A stretch of 64,000 nt of DNA from an uncultured Pseudomonadales bacterium (GCA_949372635.1 CASIAB010000008.1:124001-188000); one strand, 5' to 3'; positions 42,901-54,473 are shown, numbered from the stretch's first letter. Translations and numbers: made by a program. The notes: a model not told the origin generated them from the sequence alone.

Positions 42901-44439
42901 ATGAATTATTTGTTTAATCTGTACGACCGCTCAAAAAAAATCAATATCCTCATCGAAGTGCTATCAGGAATCACTGTATCAATTGCGCTAGTCCCCGAAG
43001 CCATCGCATTTGCATTAATTTCTGGCCTCTCCCCGCTAACTGGACTCTATGCCGCGTTTTCTATCGGATTGATTACCTCTATTTTTGGAGGCAGGCCCGG
43101 AATGATATCAGGTGCAACCGGCGCTATTGCTGTGGTAATTGTTAGCCTCGCTCAGAGCCACGGTGTGGAATACATTTTCGCTACTGTGATTCTCGCAGGC
43201 ATTATTCAAATGACTGCCGGTCTCCTCAAGTTAGGGAAGTTTATTCGACTAGTGCCACACTCCGTTATGTTTGGCTTCGTTAACGGGCTCGCAATCGTCA
43301 TCTTTCTGGCGCAAGTGGCCTCCTTCAAAGTCATGAATGCCGACGGTCAGCTTGATTGGATGACCGGATCTCAGTTAAACATCATGCTCGGCTTAGTCTT
43401 GCTCACTATGCTAATTATTTGGGTGCTGCCTAGACTCACCAAGGCAATTCCTGCGTCACTGGTTGCCATTTTAGTAGTAACAGCAATTGTACTCGGCTTT
43501 GATGTGGACACTCGCAACGTTGGCGATATAAGCTCCATCCAAGGTCGCTTCCCACCTTTTCATATACCCGATCTACCCTTTAGCTTCGAAACATTGGCCA
43601 TTATTTTACCCTATGCATTCATAGTGGCAGGTGTTGGCTTGATTGAGAGCTTACTCACGCTAAATCTGATCGACGAAATTACTGAAACTCGTGGCAAGAG
43701 TAATAAAGAAGCTGTTGCCCAAGGCTTAGCTAACTTCGTAACAGGCTTTTTCTCTGGCATGGGCGGCTGTGCAATGATCGGCCAGAGCCTAATCAACATA
43801 TCATCGGGCGCTCGAGCTCGCCTGTCGGGAATAGTGGCCTCTGTCATGCTATTAGTCTTCATAATGTTTGGCGCTGACTACATAGAAAGAATGCCCATAG
43901 CCGCATTGACTGGCTTAATGATCATGGTTGCTATCGGTACATTTGAGTGGGCCAGTGTAAGAGCAATCGGCAAGATGCCGAATCGTGACAACCTAGTAGG
44001 CTTCATAGTAGCGGCAATCACCGTACTACTGCACAACCTAGCCCTGGCTGTATTGATAGGAGTAATCATTTCCGCGTTGGTGTTTGCGTGGGAGAATGCC
44101 AAGCGCATTCGTGCCAGAAAATACATTGATGAAGACGGCGTCAAACACTATGAGATTTATGGCCCGCTATTTTTTGGCTCAGCACAGGCGTTTGCTGAAA
44201 AATTCGACGTCAAAAACGACCCAGATAGCGTGATCATCGATTTTAAAGAGAGTCGTGTGAATGACATGTCTGGAATAGAGGCTTTGAATAAAATCACAGA
44301 GCGCTATTTCAAGGCTGGCAAAGAGATACACCTGCGCCATCTTAGCCCTGACTGTTTGCAGCTATTGAAAAATGCCGAGAAGATCATCGATGTAAATATC
44401 ATCGAAGACCCTACCTACAAAGTGGCAGTTGAGATCTAA
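42901..44439 (+). CDS. SulP family anion transporter with STAS domain
   Basis: SGITVSIALVPEAIAFALISGLSPLTGLYAAF; C-terminal STAS-like VIIDFKESRVNDMSGIEALNKI. Confidence 0.92.
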   Translation: MNYLFNLYDRSKKINILIEVLSGITVSIALVPEAIAFALISGLSPLTGLYAAFSIGLITSIFGGRPGMISGATGAIAVVIVSLAQSHGVEYIFATVILAGIIQMTAGLLKLGKFIRLVPHSVMFGFVNGLAIVIFLAQVASFKVMNADGQLDWMTGSQLNIMLGLVLLTMLIIWVLPRLTKAIPASLVAILVVTAIVLGFDVDTRNVGDISSIQGRFPPFHIPDLPFSFETLAIILPYAFIVAGVGLIESLLTLNLIDEITETRGKSNKEAVAQGLANFVTGFFSGMGGCAMIGQSLINISSGARARLSGIVASVMLLVFIMFGADYIERMPIAALTGLMIMVAIGTFEWASVRAIGKMPNRDNLVGFIVAAITVLLHNLALAVLIGVIISALVFAWENAKRIRARKYIDEDGVKHYEIYGPLFFGSAQAFAEKFDVKNDPDSVIIDFKESRVNDMSGIEALNKITERYFKAGKEIHLRHLSPDCLQLLKNAEKIIDVNIIEDPTYKVAVEI

Positions 44440-44520
44440 GAAAAAAGCACAGCCATGAGGGCTACTTTAGAAGCACTGTGCCTATACTCTGGCCCTTCTA
44501 ACCAATCTTGGGCTCGGGTA

Positions 44521-44637
44521 TTAGTTACCTAGGCCACTCTTCCCTTGCTTGGCAGCAGCCTTTGCAGCTTTCTTCTCTTTCGGGGTCAGTGCCGCTTTCT
44601 TTTTGGTTTCCTTTTTACTATTTTGACCTTTGCTCAT
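44521..44637 (-). CDS. Small lysine-rich protein (38 aa)
   Basis: Reverse strand MSKGQNSKKETKKKAALTPKEKKAAKAAAKQGKSGLGN*. Confidence 0.6.
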   Translation of the reverse strand: MSKGQNSKKETKKKAALTPKEKKAAKAAAKQGKSGLGN

Positions 44638-44717
44638 GATCGCTGTTCCTTATAGTGCTGCCGTAGATGATTGTTGTTCGCTAACTTGGAAATGGCAATA
44701 CAACAATAGCGCTTACA

Positions 44718-44755
44718 GGGCTGGAGGGAGATTAAATTTTGATCCTCTCCAGCCC
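44718..44755. terminator. Terminator-like hairpin
   Basis: GGGCTGGAGGGA...TCCTCTCCAGCCC followed by TTTTA on the + strand. Confidence 0.5.
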
Positions 44756-44762
44756 TTTTACT

Positions 44763-45993
44763 TTAGTTGTAGAGCAGCTCGCGCATAGCCGCGTGAGTTT
44801 GAATAGAGTAGAAAATATTGTCGTTCTGGATCATGCCGACGAACACAATGTTCTGCACTGGATCAATCCAGAACCAAGAACCGGCAATACCCCACCACCA
44901 ATGCGTGCCCTCAGGGGCTCCATTGAATGCAACTGAATCACTCACGACCGCAAAATCGACACCGAAGACATTACCCGGATAGATATTAGCAATATTGTCG
45001 ATACCTTCAGGCAGAAGGTTACTGCGCATAATCGCAATCGCGTCTTCAGACAAGATTCGCACGCCATCCAACTCACCCGTATTCAAGTGCATCTGCGCGA
45101 ACTTCATATAGTCGCTAGCGGTTGAGGTTAGCCCGCCGCCACCGGAAAAAAATTTCGGCTTGCTGAGAAACTGCCCCGTATCCGTTCGCGTAAGACCGCC
45201 AGTCGCTGCTTGGTTGTACTGTCTTGCGAAACGATGAGCCTTATCAGCTGGCACAAAGAAGCCTGTGTCTGCCATGCCCAATGGTCCGAAAATTCGCTGT
45301 TCTAGAAACACATCGAAAGTCTGACCTGACAAGACCTCAACGAGATATCCCTGAACATCAACAGAATAGCTGTAGACCCACTGCGAGCCCGGCTGATATC
45401 CCAGAGGTAATTCTCCTAGACTGTCTATCTGGCTCCGCCAATGAAATATCGGGCCTCATGATCCCTGCAGCAATCATGGCTTGGCTCACTGGTCCGCCCG
45501 ATAGTGGCGGAACATACATGATGCCGCCGGTATGAGTCATCAGCTCCTGAACAGTCATCTCGTGATTGGCCGCTTCGGTCAGCATATTGCCGCTGGCATC
45601 GGATTCCGTGAAAACCTTTACATCGGCAAGCTCGGGAATGTATTTGGACACAGGATCGCTGAGCTGAAACTTGCCTTCATCATGAAGAATCATCAGCGCA
45701 GTGCCGGTGATCGGCTTAGTCATGGAGAAGATGCGGAAGATTGTATCCATAGCCATAGGAACTTGGTCTTCCACATTCTGATAACCGAAAGTCTTGTTCA
45801 TCTGCAGCTCACCATCTTGGGCAATCATTAGGACTGCTCCGGATAGACGCTCTTCATCTATTCGAGATTGCATGTCCGCCGCGATGGCATCCAAGCGCAT
45901 CTGGTCTATGTCTGCGCTGCTTAAAGAAACACTAAATAGAAAAAAGAATCCGCCGAGCATTGTCGCCCAGTCTTTGTTTAATAGTCGCCGCAT
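44763..45993 (-). pseudogene. Beta-lactamase-family serine hydrolase with frameshift
   Basis: N-terminal ORF 45358..45993 (FRIFSMTKPITGTALMIL, SxxK) continues in another frame as LGELPLGYQPGSQWVYSYSVDVQGYLVEVLSGQTFDVFLEQRIFGPLGM into 44763..45332. Confidence 0.85.
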
Positions 45994-46109
45994 AATTTTT
46001 ACATCTCCCCAAAAATAAAAATATTGATACTTAGTCCTAACATCGAGTCATGATCCACCATCCAGCGCATCTAAATTTTCCCGCCTACCTGCCGACATAC
46101 CAGTCTCTA

Positions 46110-48551
46110 TTAATCAGGCAGGCTATAGGCAATTACATAACCGCCTGGCACATCACCGGTTTCAACATCGTCATCCACTGCCGACTCGAGCTGCAGCGCA
46201 CCACCACCATCAGCCACGGTAACGATGACATACTGCTTGCCCGTTACCGGGCTCACATAACTCATTGGTGTGGCCGTCGACGAACCGGGAAGGCTGTCAG
46301 TCCAGACCTCTTCTCCAGTAAATACATCTAGAGCACGAGCGGTACTATCAACAACACCGGCATTAAAAATTAAACCACCGCCGGTGACGATTGAACCCGC
46401 GTTATAGAACATACCCATAGGCAAAGGCAACCTGCTGGGAATACCCAGCGGACCCTGCTCCTTAGCAGTACCCAGCGGTCGTCGCCATAGTATCTCCTGC
46501 GATGCGAGATCAACTACGGCCATCTCGCCATAGGGCGGCTCGATACAAGGTGCAAATAAAGGTGAGAGAAAGAAAAAAGAATAGACCGCATAAGGAGTGC
46601 CAGCCTGCGCTCCTCCAATACCGAACCCTTCATTTTGCCTAACATCTTCTCTAGGAATAAGACGTACTACCGAGGGATTGTTCATGGTGTTGACTACCAT
46701 CAGATGATTCATCTCATCCACGGCCACGCTGCCCCAATTCATTCCGCCAGCAACGCCTGGATAGTAAAGCGAACCATGGCCTGTAGTCGGCGGAGTAAGA
46801 GGACCCTCATAGCGCATGCGCTTGAATTGCAGTCTACAAGCGGCCTGATCGAATGGTGTGATGCCCCACATGTCCGCCTCGGTTAGGCGCTGATCGGCGA
46901 AGGAAGGCATGCCAACCGAAAACGGCTGCGTAGCGACTGTGAAGTCTTCTGGAATATCTGTCTGTGGTGCAGGCAGTTCTGCCACCTCAGCGATTGGTTC
47001 TCCAGTCTCTCTATCGAGTAGAAATATTTCTGCGCGCTTGGTCGGTACTATAACGGCCTTACGTATAACACCATTGACCGGAATATCTACCAGCGTGGGC
47101 TGTGCTGGAACATCATAATCCCAGATATCGTGATGCGTTGTTTGAAAGCTCCACCTAACTCTGCCCGTTCGCGCATCGAGTGCAATTATAGAGCTCGCAT
47201 ATTTCTCCATGGCTTCACTTCGATGCCCGCCGAAATAATCTGGAGTGGCATTGCCCGTAGGTACATAGATAAGACCGAGCTCTTCGTCAGCACTGGTTAG
47301 ACTCCACACATTCGGCGTGCCGCGCGTATAGTTTTCGCCTGGAGCCGGTAAACCAGTTCTATCTTCACGGCCCATGTCCCAAGCCCAAACCAATTCGCCT
47401 GTCATGGGATTGAATCCACGTACTACACCGGATGGCTCTTCCGTCATTTGATTGTCGAGCACCCAACCACCTAACACTAATACGTCATTGGCTATCGTTG
47501 GCGGTGAAGTCACAAAATAGAATCCCGGCACGACTTCGCCCATGCCGCTAAGCAAACTGATCTCACCATTAACGCCGAAGCCGCTGCAGGGAATTCCTGA
47601 CTTCTTATCAACAGCAATCAAACGCGCATCGGTAGTCGCCGTAAGAATCCGTTCAGCACACTCCGCGGCAGGGTCAGACTCTGGACTATCGTAGTAAGTC
47701 ACACCACGGCAAGTATCCCAAAAGCCAATCTTCGGCGACTGCAGTTCGGGATCGAATCGCCAGCGTTCTTCGCCAGTGTCCGGATTCAGAGCCAGGATTA
47801 TGTTCTGACCCGTGCACATATAGAGACCGTCATCGATCTGAATCGGCGTGCCTTTGAAGGCGCCGGGCACCCCGGTACGAATTTCCCATGCTCTTTCCAA
47901 TTGACCTATGTTCTCAAGACTTATCTGATCGGTTGCGGCATAGCGAGTGCCAGTTTTAGAGGAACCATAATTAGACCAATCTCCTGTCGCATTATTTACC
48001 TGTCCAGTGCCTGCCGCACTCGGCTTGCCAACCTCAAAACCCGAAGTGAAAAACAAGGCGACAACTAGCAGCGTCAAACCTCCTAGCGTGGCCTGAGTTG
48101 ATCGTTGCTGAAACAAGGGAGCAGGCGTCGATTGCAATAATCCTCTTCGAACTCGAGGTAGAACAAACCAAAGACCCAGCACGCTGAACATAGCGACACG
48201 CGGCATTAGTGCCCAGGCATCCAAACCGGATTCGTACAGTGCCCAAAGATAGGTAAAAACCAGAAATGCTCCGTAGAGCTGCGCACCTCGTGCATCTCCT
48301 CGGAATAGAAAAATGGCACTGCCTAGCAGCACAACACCCGCAAAGGCATAGTAGAGCGAACCACCAGCTGCCAATAGTAAGACTCCCATCCACAGCAGCA
48401 GAGCGCCTGTGAGGCCGATGACTACTGAAAGAAAACGAGGTTTGGGGTATCGCGTGGAATTATTCAAGGCGTCTCCTACGGGCACTATAAATAGCACAAG
48501 GTCTAAACTACGGGTCTGGGCTACCTTTATATGCGTAATTCCGCCGCACAC
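46110..48551 (-). CDS. Membrane-bound PQQ-dependent dehydrogenase (glucose/quinate/shikimate type)
   Basis: N-terminal TM cluster then propeller: GDWSNYGSSKTGTRYAATDQISLENIGQLERAWEIRTG, WSFQTTHHDIWDYDVPAQPTLVDIP; true start probably an internal TTG near 48467. Confidence 0.9.
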   Translation of the reverse strand: MCGGITHIKVAQTRSLDLVLFIVPVGDALNNSTRYPKPRFLSVVIGLTGALLLWMGVLLLAAGGSLYYAFAGVVLLGSAIFLFRGDARGAQLYGAFLVFTYLWALYESGLDAWALMPRVAMFSVLGLWFVLPRVRRGLLQSTPAPLFQQRSTQATLGGLTLLVVALFFTSGFEVGKPSAAGTGQVNNATGDWSNYGSSKTGTRYAATDQISLENIGQLERAWEIRTGVPGAFKGTPIQIDDGLYMCTGQNIILALNPDTGEERWRFDPELQSPKIGFWDTCRGVTYYDSPESDPAAECAERILTATTDARLIAVDKKSGIPCSGFGVNGEISLLSGMGEVVPGFYFVTSPPTIANDVLVLGGWVLDNQMTEEPSGVVRGFNPMTGELVWAWDMGREDRTGLPAPGENYTRGTPNVWSLTSADEELGLIYVPTGNATPDYFGGHRSEAMEKYASSIIALDARTGRVRWSFQTTHHDIWDYDVPAQPTLVDIPVNGVIRKAVIVPTKRAEIFLLDRETGEPIAEVAELPAPQTDIPEDFTVATQPFSVGMPSFADQRLTEADMWGITPFDQAACRLQFKRMRYEGPLTPPTTGHGSLYYPGVAGGMNWGSVAVDEMNHLMVVNTMNNPSVVRLIPREDVRQNEGFGIGGAQAGTPYAVYSFFFLSPLFAPCIEPPYGEMAVVDLASQEILWRRPLGTAKEQGPLGIPSRLPLPMGMFYNAGSIVTGGGLIFNAGVVDSTARALDVFTGEEVWTDSLPGSSTATPMSYVSPVTGKQYVIVTVADGGGALQLESAVDDDVETGDVPGGYVIAYSLPD

Positions 48552-48642
48552 TAGATAACAGCCATTGATTCTACCTCATTAACAGTGTGATTCAATTACT
48601 GAGGCGGTAAGCCAACTTGGCATCTCTGGACTCTATTGAATG

Positions 48643-50349
48643 TTACTCAACGTCTCTTACGGGGCTTCCTTCACGTTGCTGGCTCTGCCAATTCTTGGGC
48701 ACATTGATAGAGACCGCTGCCGCTTGCAGCGGATCAACGCCTAGAATCACATCAGCAATCTTCTCTGCAACCATGATTACCGGCGCGTTGATATTGCCAT
48801 TTGGTAGGCTGGGAAAGACTGAGGCATCCACAACTCTTAGATTACTCAGCCCATGAACCCGACAGTCCTTGTCCACTACCGCTAAGGGATCGCTGGCCTC
48901 ACCCATCTTACAGGTGCCGGCTGGGTGATATGCACTCTCAATATTCTGTTTAACCCAAGCATCTATTTCCGCGTCACTGCTAACACTCAATCCCGGCTGG
49001 ATCTCTTCTCCGCGATAAGGGTCCATGGCAGGTTGCTGCATAATTTCGCGAGTTAAGCGAATGCATTGCCGCCAGGCTTCGATATCTTCATCAGCTTGAT
49101 AATAATTGAACAGAATACTCGGAGAGTCCGTAGCATCGGCTGATTTTATTCTCACACGGCCTCGGCTTTTGGGCTTGTTTGGACCAACGTGCACTTGAAA
49201 GCCGTGCCCGGGAACAGAGGGGGTGCCATCATAACGCATCGCAGCAGGTAAGAAATGATACTGAATATCCGGTGATTTCAAGCCGCGTTTCGAACGAATG
49301 AATGCGCAGGATTCGAAATGATTGCTAGCACCGAGGCCATCCTTAAACAACAGCCACCTGGCACCTATTAGCGCCTTACTGATTAGGCCTAGCTTGTCGT
49401 TTAGGCTTACAGGCTGCTTGCAATGAAATTGAAAATATACCTCGAGGTGGTCTTGTAGGTTTTCTCCAACACCGGGAAGCCTGCGCACTGTATCTACACC
49501 TGCTGCATCTAGAACTTCTTCGCTGCCGACACCAGAACGTTGCAACAGCATCGGTGAAGCGATTGCACCGGCTGTCAGAATCACCTCTCGCGTTGCACGG
49601 ATAGATTCAATTCCTCTCTTCGTTTTTAGAGAAACACCGGTAGCCTGTTCTCCATCAAATTCAACACGGTGCACCAAGGCATTAGTGATGACTTTGAGGT
49701 TCGATCGATGCATGACGGGATTCAAATAGGCCCGTGCCGTAGATTCCCGCACGCCGCCTCGCACCGTCATGTGCATAGGGCCAAAACCTTCTTGATACTC
49801 TCCATTGTAATCTTTGGTTTCGGGATAGCCGGCTTCTACACCCGCATCGATGAAGCTGCGGTATAAGGGATTCATGCGCATGTCGTTGCCACCGCACACG
49901 CCCAGGGGACCGTCTCCTCCGCGATAGGTATCGCCACCTTCAATCCATGATTCGGCACGCTTGAAGTACGGCATGCAGTCTAGATAACCCCAGCCTTTGG
50001 CTCCTAGCGTCTCCCACTCTTCAAAGTCGTGAGCGTTGCCGCGCACATAGACCATGCCATTTATTGTTGAGGTGCCTCCTAGGCCCTTCCCTCTAGGACA
50101 AGAAATTCGCCTGCCGTCCAAGCCCGGCTCTGGATCGGAGTGATAACCCCAATTGAACCTGTCCATCGCCATGGGATAGGACAGGGCCGTGGGCATTTGC
50201 ACGAAAATGTTTCGGTCACTGCCGCCTGCTTCCACCAGCAGCACACTGTTGCCGGAGTTCGCGGAAATCCGATTCGCCAATACGCAGCCTGCAGAACCAG
50301 CACCTACTATTATGTAATCAAATTCTTCCATAATTTTTGCGCTACCCAT
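48643..50349 (-). CDS. GMC family FAD oxidoreductase (choline dehydrogenase-like)
   Basis: [67 protein letters not shown]. Confidence 0.94.
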   Translation of the reverse strand: MGSAKIMEEFDYIIVGAGSAGCVLANRISANSGNSVLLVEAGGSDRNIFVQMPTALSYPMAMDRFNWGYHSDPEPGLDGRRISCPRGKGLGGTSTINGMVYVRGNAHDFEEWETLGAKGWGYLDCMPYFKRAESWIEGGDTYRGGDGPLGVCGGNDMRMNPLYRSFIDAGVEAGYPETKDYNGEYQEGFGPMHMTVRGGVRESTARAYLNPVMHRSNLKVITNALVHRVEFDGEQATGVSLKTKRGIESIRATREVILTAGAIASPMLLQRSGVGSEEVLDAAGVDTVRRLPGVGENLQDHLEVYFQFHCKQPVSLNDKLGLISKALIGARWLLFKDGLGASNHFESCAFIRSKRGLKSPDIQYHFLPAAMRYDGTPSVPGHGFQVHVGPNKPKSRGRVRIKSADATDSPSILFNYYQADEDIEAWRQCIRLTREIMQQPAMDPYRGEEIQPGLSVSSDAEIDAWVKQNIESAYHPAGTCKMGEASDPLAVVDKDCRVHGLSNLRVVDASVFPSLPNGNINAPVIMVAEKIADVILGVDPLQAAAVSINVPKNWQSQQREGSPVRDVE

Positions 50350-51478
50350 TTACCGGATCGGCCAGCATTTGTCTCCGAAAAATAATCAAAATCATAATGC
50401 CCAAGTAGAGCCCTATGACCACCAAACCAATCCATTCAATCTGTAGCGGCGTAAATTGGTAAAAGAGAATTAGACTGTATAACAAGAGCCAATGCACTCC
50501 GACGTATTTCAATTTACCAAGGCGATCGACCGTGAGTTGCAGATTGTCGGTATACAACCTCGTTAATGAGTCTAGGGAATTAACAACAAAAATGATTCCT
50601 ACCAGCACCATGAAGCCATTCATGAAACCCGAAATATCCAAGCCCTGTTCATAGACTCCAAATAGAACAGAGAACCATAGTGAGATTGGTATAGACGGTA
50701 TTAGCAAGAGCGCGAGCAGGAGCTGCCAAGTTCGCAGTCCATCCACGAAGCGTGAAACGAACTGCCCAATCATGATACTCCAGGCAAACCACCAGAACAG
50801 ATAAAATGCGTGGTAGTCGGAGAACGGCAAAACGAAGCGGTGGATATTCACGAAATAGTCACCGATGTGGAAAAGGTTTGCAACCAAGCCGCTTAAGCCC
50901 AGCCCTCCGAACGCCCACATCACTGCAATGAGCGCAAAGAACAACCAAGCAGAGGACAAACTTAGAATTTTCACATAGCGAATATCGGTACTGGAATATA
51001 CAGCCGCCAACACGACAAGCGCCACAAGAGCAAATCGGAAGAAAGGCGTGATGCCTACAATATAGTCGGGCAAATACTGTAAGAACAAGAACCCACTGAA
51101 CGCACAGGTGGCAATGATAATAATGTTGTTGACGAGCTTCACCCACGGTATCTCAAATATCTTCACGCGTGGCTCGATAATGCAGAAATAGCATGTGGTT
51201 AGAAAATAGAAGACCCAGATCAGGAATCCCCAGAAACCGAATTCAATAGCGAGTGGGTTGGTGAAGCCGTAGGCTGCCTCAATTTCATAAATTGGAAACT
51301 CAGTTAGCGGGAACATGATCAAGCCAACATCAAGGCCAGAGGTAAATAGTATTGAAAAGAACGCGAAAAAGCGCGTAGGCATTTGCCCTACTAGGATTAG
51401 GTTTCCCCAGCGCAATACCAGTACAAAAGAAGCGGTCAACACGGCAATGACTGCACAGGAGAGAATAGTCTGCATCAT
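50342..51478 (-). CDS. Divergent, short BCCT-like transporter
   Basis: [50 protein letters not shown] resembles the BCCT signature region; [14 protein letters not shown] at the GMGIG position; 378 aa; overlaps the GMC gene. Confidence 0.65.
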   Translation of the reverse strand: MMQTILSCAVIAVLTASFVLVLRWGNLILVGQMPTRFFAFFSILFTSGLDVGLIMFPLTEFPIYEIEAAYGFTNPLAIEFGFWGFLIWVFYFLTTCYFCIIEPRVKIFEIPWVKLVNNIIIIATCAFSGFLFLQYLPDYIVGITPFFRFALVALVVLAAVYSSTDIRYVKILSLSSAWLFFALIAVMWAFGGLGLSGLVANLFHIGDYFVNIHRFVLPFSDYHAFYLFWWFAWSIMIGQFVSRFVDGLRTWQLLLALLLIPSIPISLWFSVLFGVYEQGLDISGFMNGFMVLVGIIFVVNSLDSLTRLYTDNLQLTVDRLGKLKYVGVHWLLLYSLILFYQFTPLQIEWIGLVVIGLYLGIMILIIFRRQMLADPVNG

Positions 51479-51685
51479 TGGCCAGACCTTAAGGAGCGGA
51501 TAATTAGAGACATCGTCAAAGAGTCTAACAGACGCGCGCGCGTTATTGGGTTCTGAGTAGATATCTAGTGCTTTTCAGAGGGCCAGAATGAAGAAAAGGA
51601 AGCATTGTGAAACCGGCTTGGGCCTCCCTATACTTCCTTTGCTAACAGCAGCTCAGGCTGCGCGTATTTTCGCTAACTATCCGAC

Positions 51686-53629
51686 TTAATCAGGCAGTGC
51701 CATGACAACCAACTCCGCAGGATTTCCTGCGCCACCAATAAACATGGCAATGTATTGTTTCCCTTCGTGCTCGTAGGTAAAGGGCAAACCGGTCTGGTTA
51801 AACGGCAAGTCAATCTCGGCAACAATGTCACCCGTTTCTTTATTGATAGCTCGGAAGGTCGGACTAGCTCCGGCCGCTCCTGTACCCTCAGCTTGAAACA
51901 ACAGGCTCTTAGTCACAAAGATCCCCGATCGCGTTGGCACGCCTGTGCGCGGCAGATCGACACCTTCTAGCAAAGCATGATTCTTTATTCGATCTGGCGT
52001 GTCGGCATTCGCAATCATCCAAAGGTGATCGCCCGAGTTCATATCGATCGCCGTTATACGACCGTATGGGGGCTTGACGACCTCGAGCCCTTGTATACGT
52101 GGCACGCGAACACCGAAGCCCTGACTAAGATCGATGTCAGATTCTTCGTTCTTTGCCAATGCTAATACCTGTAGCTGGGTTCTTGAGGGTACGTACAGAA
52201 TTCCGGTCTCTGGATCGAGAGCAGAGCCCTCCCAGTTGGAACCACCCGTGGAGGAAGGCAAGCTAAGCAGACCACGTGTGCCGTCCGGCGCATCAGCTAG
52301 AGATGGCGGCGTAAATATAGATGGGCTAAGACGAAAGTCTTTGATCGCTTCCAACGCCATAGCACGAAGCTCAGGGGTAAAATCGATAAGATCATCTTCT
52401 CCGAAACCCTGTCGATCAAATGAAGCCGGATGAGTCGGGAAAGGCTGCGTCGGCGCATACCATTCTCCTGGCACGTCACCTGCTGGAACTGGCTGCTCTA
52501 CAATTGGCCAGATAGGCTCGCCAGTCTCTCTGTCGAAGGTGTAGACCCAAGACTGCTTTGTGACAGACATAACTACCTTTCGACCGTTTGGTAGATCGGT
52601 AATCAGCGGAGCTGAGGGAACATCCCAGTCCCAGATATCATGATGGATAAACTGATAGTGCCATTTCCGCTCACCGGTTCTAACATCTAGCGCCACCAAG
52701 CCACTAGAAAATAGGTTGGCGCCAGGTCGGTCGCCGCCGTAGTAGTCACCTGTGGGGTCTTCAACTGGCAGATAGACAATACCTAATTCCGAATCACCGG
52801 AAATAGGAGCCCATACGCCGGAATTGCCCGTAAACTCGACACCTTCATCGAGCCAGGTTTCAAAGCCGACTTCGCCCCGCTCAGGAATGGTATGAAAGGT
52901 CCACAGTAACTCACCAGTGTGCACATCAAAGCCACGTATATCGCCTTTAGTGTTGAACTTAGACCGCGGTCGACCGCCTGTTCTGTGTGCAGCCCCGACC
53001 ACGATGACATCATTCATAACTAAGGGTGGCGCAGAAAGTCCAATATCTGGGTAGGGATAGCGTGGATCGTCAGCGTTGCGCAAACCCAAATACAAGTCCA
53101 CGATGCCATTCTCACCAAAAGTCGGATCAGGAATGCCAGTCGCAGCATCTAGTGACACCAACTGATACCCGGGTGTAACGTCTATTACTCGCGACTTGTC
53201 ACCATCGCTCCAGAAAGCAACTCCACGCCCAGAGCCTTTACGCGGCGCATTGTCGAATCGATCGCCTTCCTGAGATCTCCACAACCACAGTACTTGACCG
53301 TTCGTGGCATCCAACGCCACTACATTGCGGGTACTAGCGATGTTCGCATACAGAACCCCATCAACTTCTAGGGGTGTTGATGGATTCACGAAATCTGCTG
53401 AAGGACCAAAGTTCTCCGTGGAGAATCTCCAAGCTATCTCTAGATCGGCAACATTTTCGGCGTTTATTTGATCCAAAGGCGAATAACGAACAGAGGTTTC
53501 ACTGCCGTGGTAATACGGCCAGTCTCCTTCTTCCACGCTGGTACCGGTTTGACCCAGAGCGAGGGGAGCACAAACGAGCGCACCTAAGGCTAGAAGGAAT
53601 CTCGAAATTTGTCGTTTAGTTATTATCAT
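51686..53629 (-). CDS. Periplasmic PQQ-dependent dehydrogenase
   Basis: Signal peptide, GDWPYYHGSETSVRYSPLDQINAENVADLEIAWRF, WHYQFIHHDIWDWDVPSAPLITDLP. Confidence 0.9.
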   Translation of the reverse strand: MIITKRQISRFLLALGALVCAPLALGQTGTSVEEGDWPYYHGSETSVRYSPLDQINAENVADLEIAWRFSTENFGPSADFVNPSTPLEVDGVLYANIASTRNVVALDATNGQVLWLWRSQEGDRFDNAPRKGSGRGVAFWSDGDKSRVIDVTPGYQLVSLDAATGIPDPTFGENGIVDLYLGLRNADDPRYPYPDIGLSAPPLVMNDVIVVGAAHRTGGRPRSKFNTKGDIRGFDVHTGELLWTFHTIPERGEVGFETWLDEGVEFTGNSGVWAPISGDSELGIVYLPVEDPTGDYYGGDRPGANLFSSGLVALDVRTGERKWHYQFIHHDIWDWDVPSAPLITDLPNGRKVVMSVTKQSWVYTFDRETGEPIWPIVEQPVPAGDVPGEWYAPTQPFPTHPASFDRQGFGEDDLIDFTPELRAMALEAIKDFRLSPSIFTPPSLADAPDGTRGLLSLPSSTGGSNWEGSALDPETGILYVPSRTQLQVLALAKNEESDIDLSQGFGVRVPRIQGLEVVKPPYGRITAIDMNSGDHLWMIANADTPDRIKNHALLEGVDLPRTGVPTRSGIFVTKSLLFQAEGTGAAGASPTFRAINKETGDIVAEIDLPFNQTGLPFTYEHEGKQYIAMFIGGAGNPAELVVMALPD

Positions 53630-53904
53630 TTATGACTCTCCAAGTACTGTTGGTATCCTGTGTAAAATAAACGGGGTTAGGGCAAAAATACAGCAGTTTC
53701 AGCAGTCAATTCGATAAATAGTTAACATTTCTCATTTCACACGCCAGTTTTATGGCTATCTTGCTGCTCTTGCGCTGTCTTGCAGCGTTATTTTTAATAC
53801 TGTCAATAATAGTAGGACCCGGACACAAAACCATCACTTTTCCCTGCACTTAAACTACTGTATTTTGGATTTGGGCCTCACCCTAGTTAATCTTTGGAGA
53901 CACT

Positions 53905-54339
53905 ATGACACTCACCCCTTTCCACCTAGCTATTCAGGTACGCGATATCGATGAAGCAAGGGATTTTTATGGTGTGAAAATGGGCCTGCCCGAAGGCCGC
54001 AGCGGGCAAGAATGGATCGATTTTAATTTATTCGGACATCAGCTGGTCACCCACCTCAACCCAGCCATTGGAAAGTCAGGCAAGGTTCCGAGTATCTCTA
54101 ATGGAGTAGACGGGCACGGCGTGCCCGTGCCGCACTTTGGCGTGGTACTAAATTTCGATGAGTGGGAGGCGTTGGCGAATACAGTGGCCGAATTCATCGA
54201 CGGATTTATCATCGAGCCCTACGTTCGTTTCAAGGGTGAGCAGGGCGAACAAGGCACCATGTTTTTTATTGACCCGTCGGGCAATGCTCTCGAGTTCAAG
54301 GCGTTTAAAGATATTGACGCTGGGTTATTTGCTAAGTAA
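53905..54339 (+). CDS. VOC family (glyoxalase-like) protein
   Basis: PFHLAIQVRDIDEARDFYGVKMGLPEGRSGQEWIDFNLFGHQLVTH...FFIDPSGNALEFKAFKD. Confidence 0.9.
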   Translation: MTLTPFHLAIQVRDIDEARDFYGVKMGLPEGRSGQEWIDFNLFGHQLVTHLNPAIGKSGKVPSISNGVDGHGVPVPHFGVVLNFDEWEALANTVAEFIDGFIIEPYVRFKGEQGEQGTMFFIDPSGNALEFKAFKDIDAGLFAK

Positions 54340-54473
54340 AGACGAGCTTACTGAATTCCCGCTCTTCACCAATCACTCAAACTCCCAAGTTAGTGATGAT
54401 TGATACACCTCAATTGGCAAACAGATTTCTGCAGATAGAATGAGCCTAACTCTTAATTCAGGAACGCACTAGG

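Noticed and set aside
44447-44481. GCACAG...CTGTGC hairpin after the SulP gene
   Set aside because: Weak short stem with no T-tract; not supportable as a terminator or RNA element.
24664-53875. Shared AAACTACTGTATTTT string near 24664 and 53856 (and AAACTACTGTA near 38604)
   Set aside because: A 15-mer match within 64 kb is near chance expectation and there is no extended homology.
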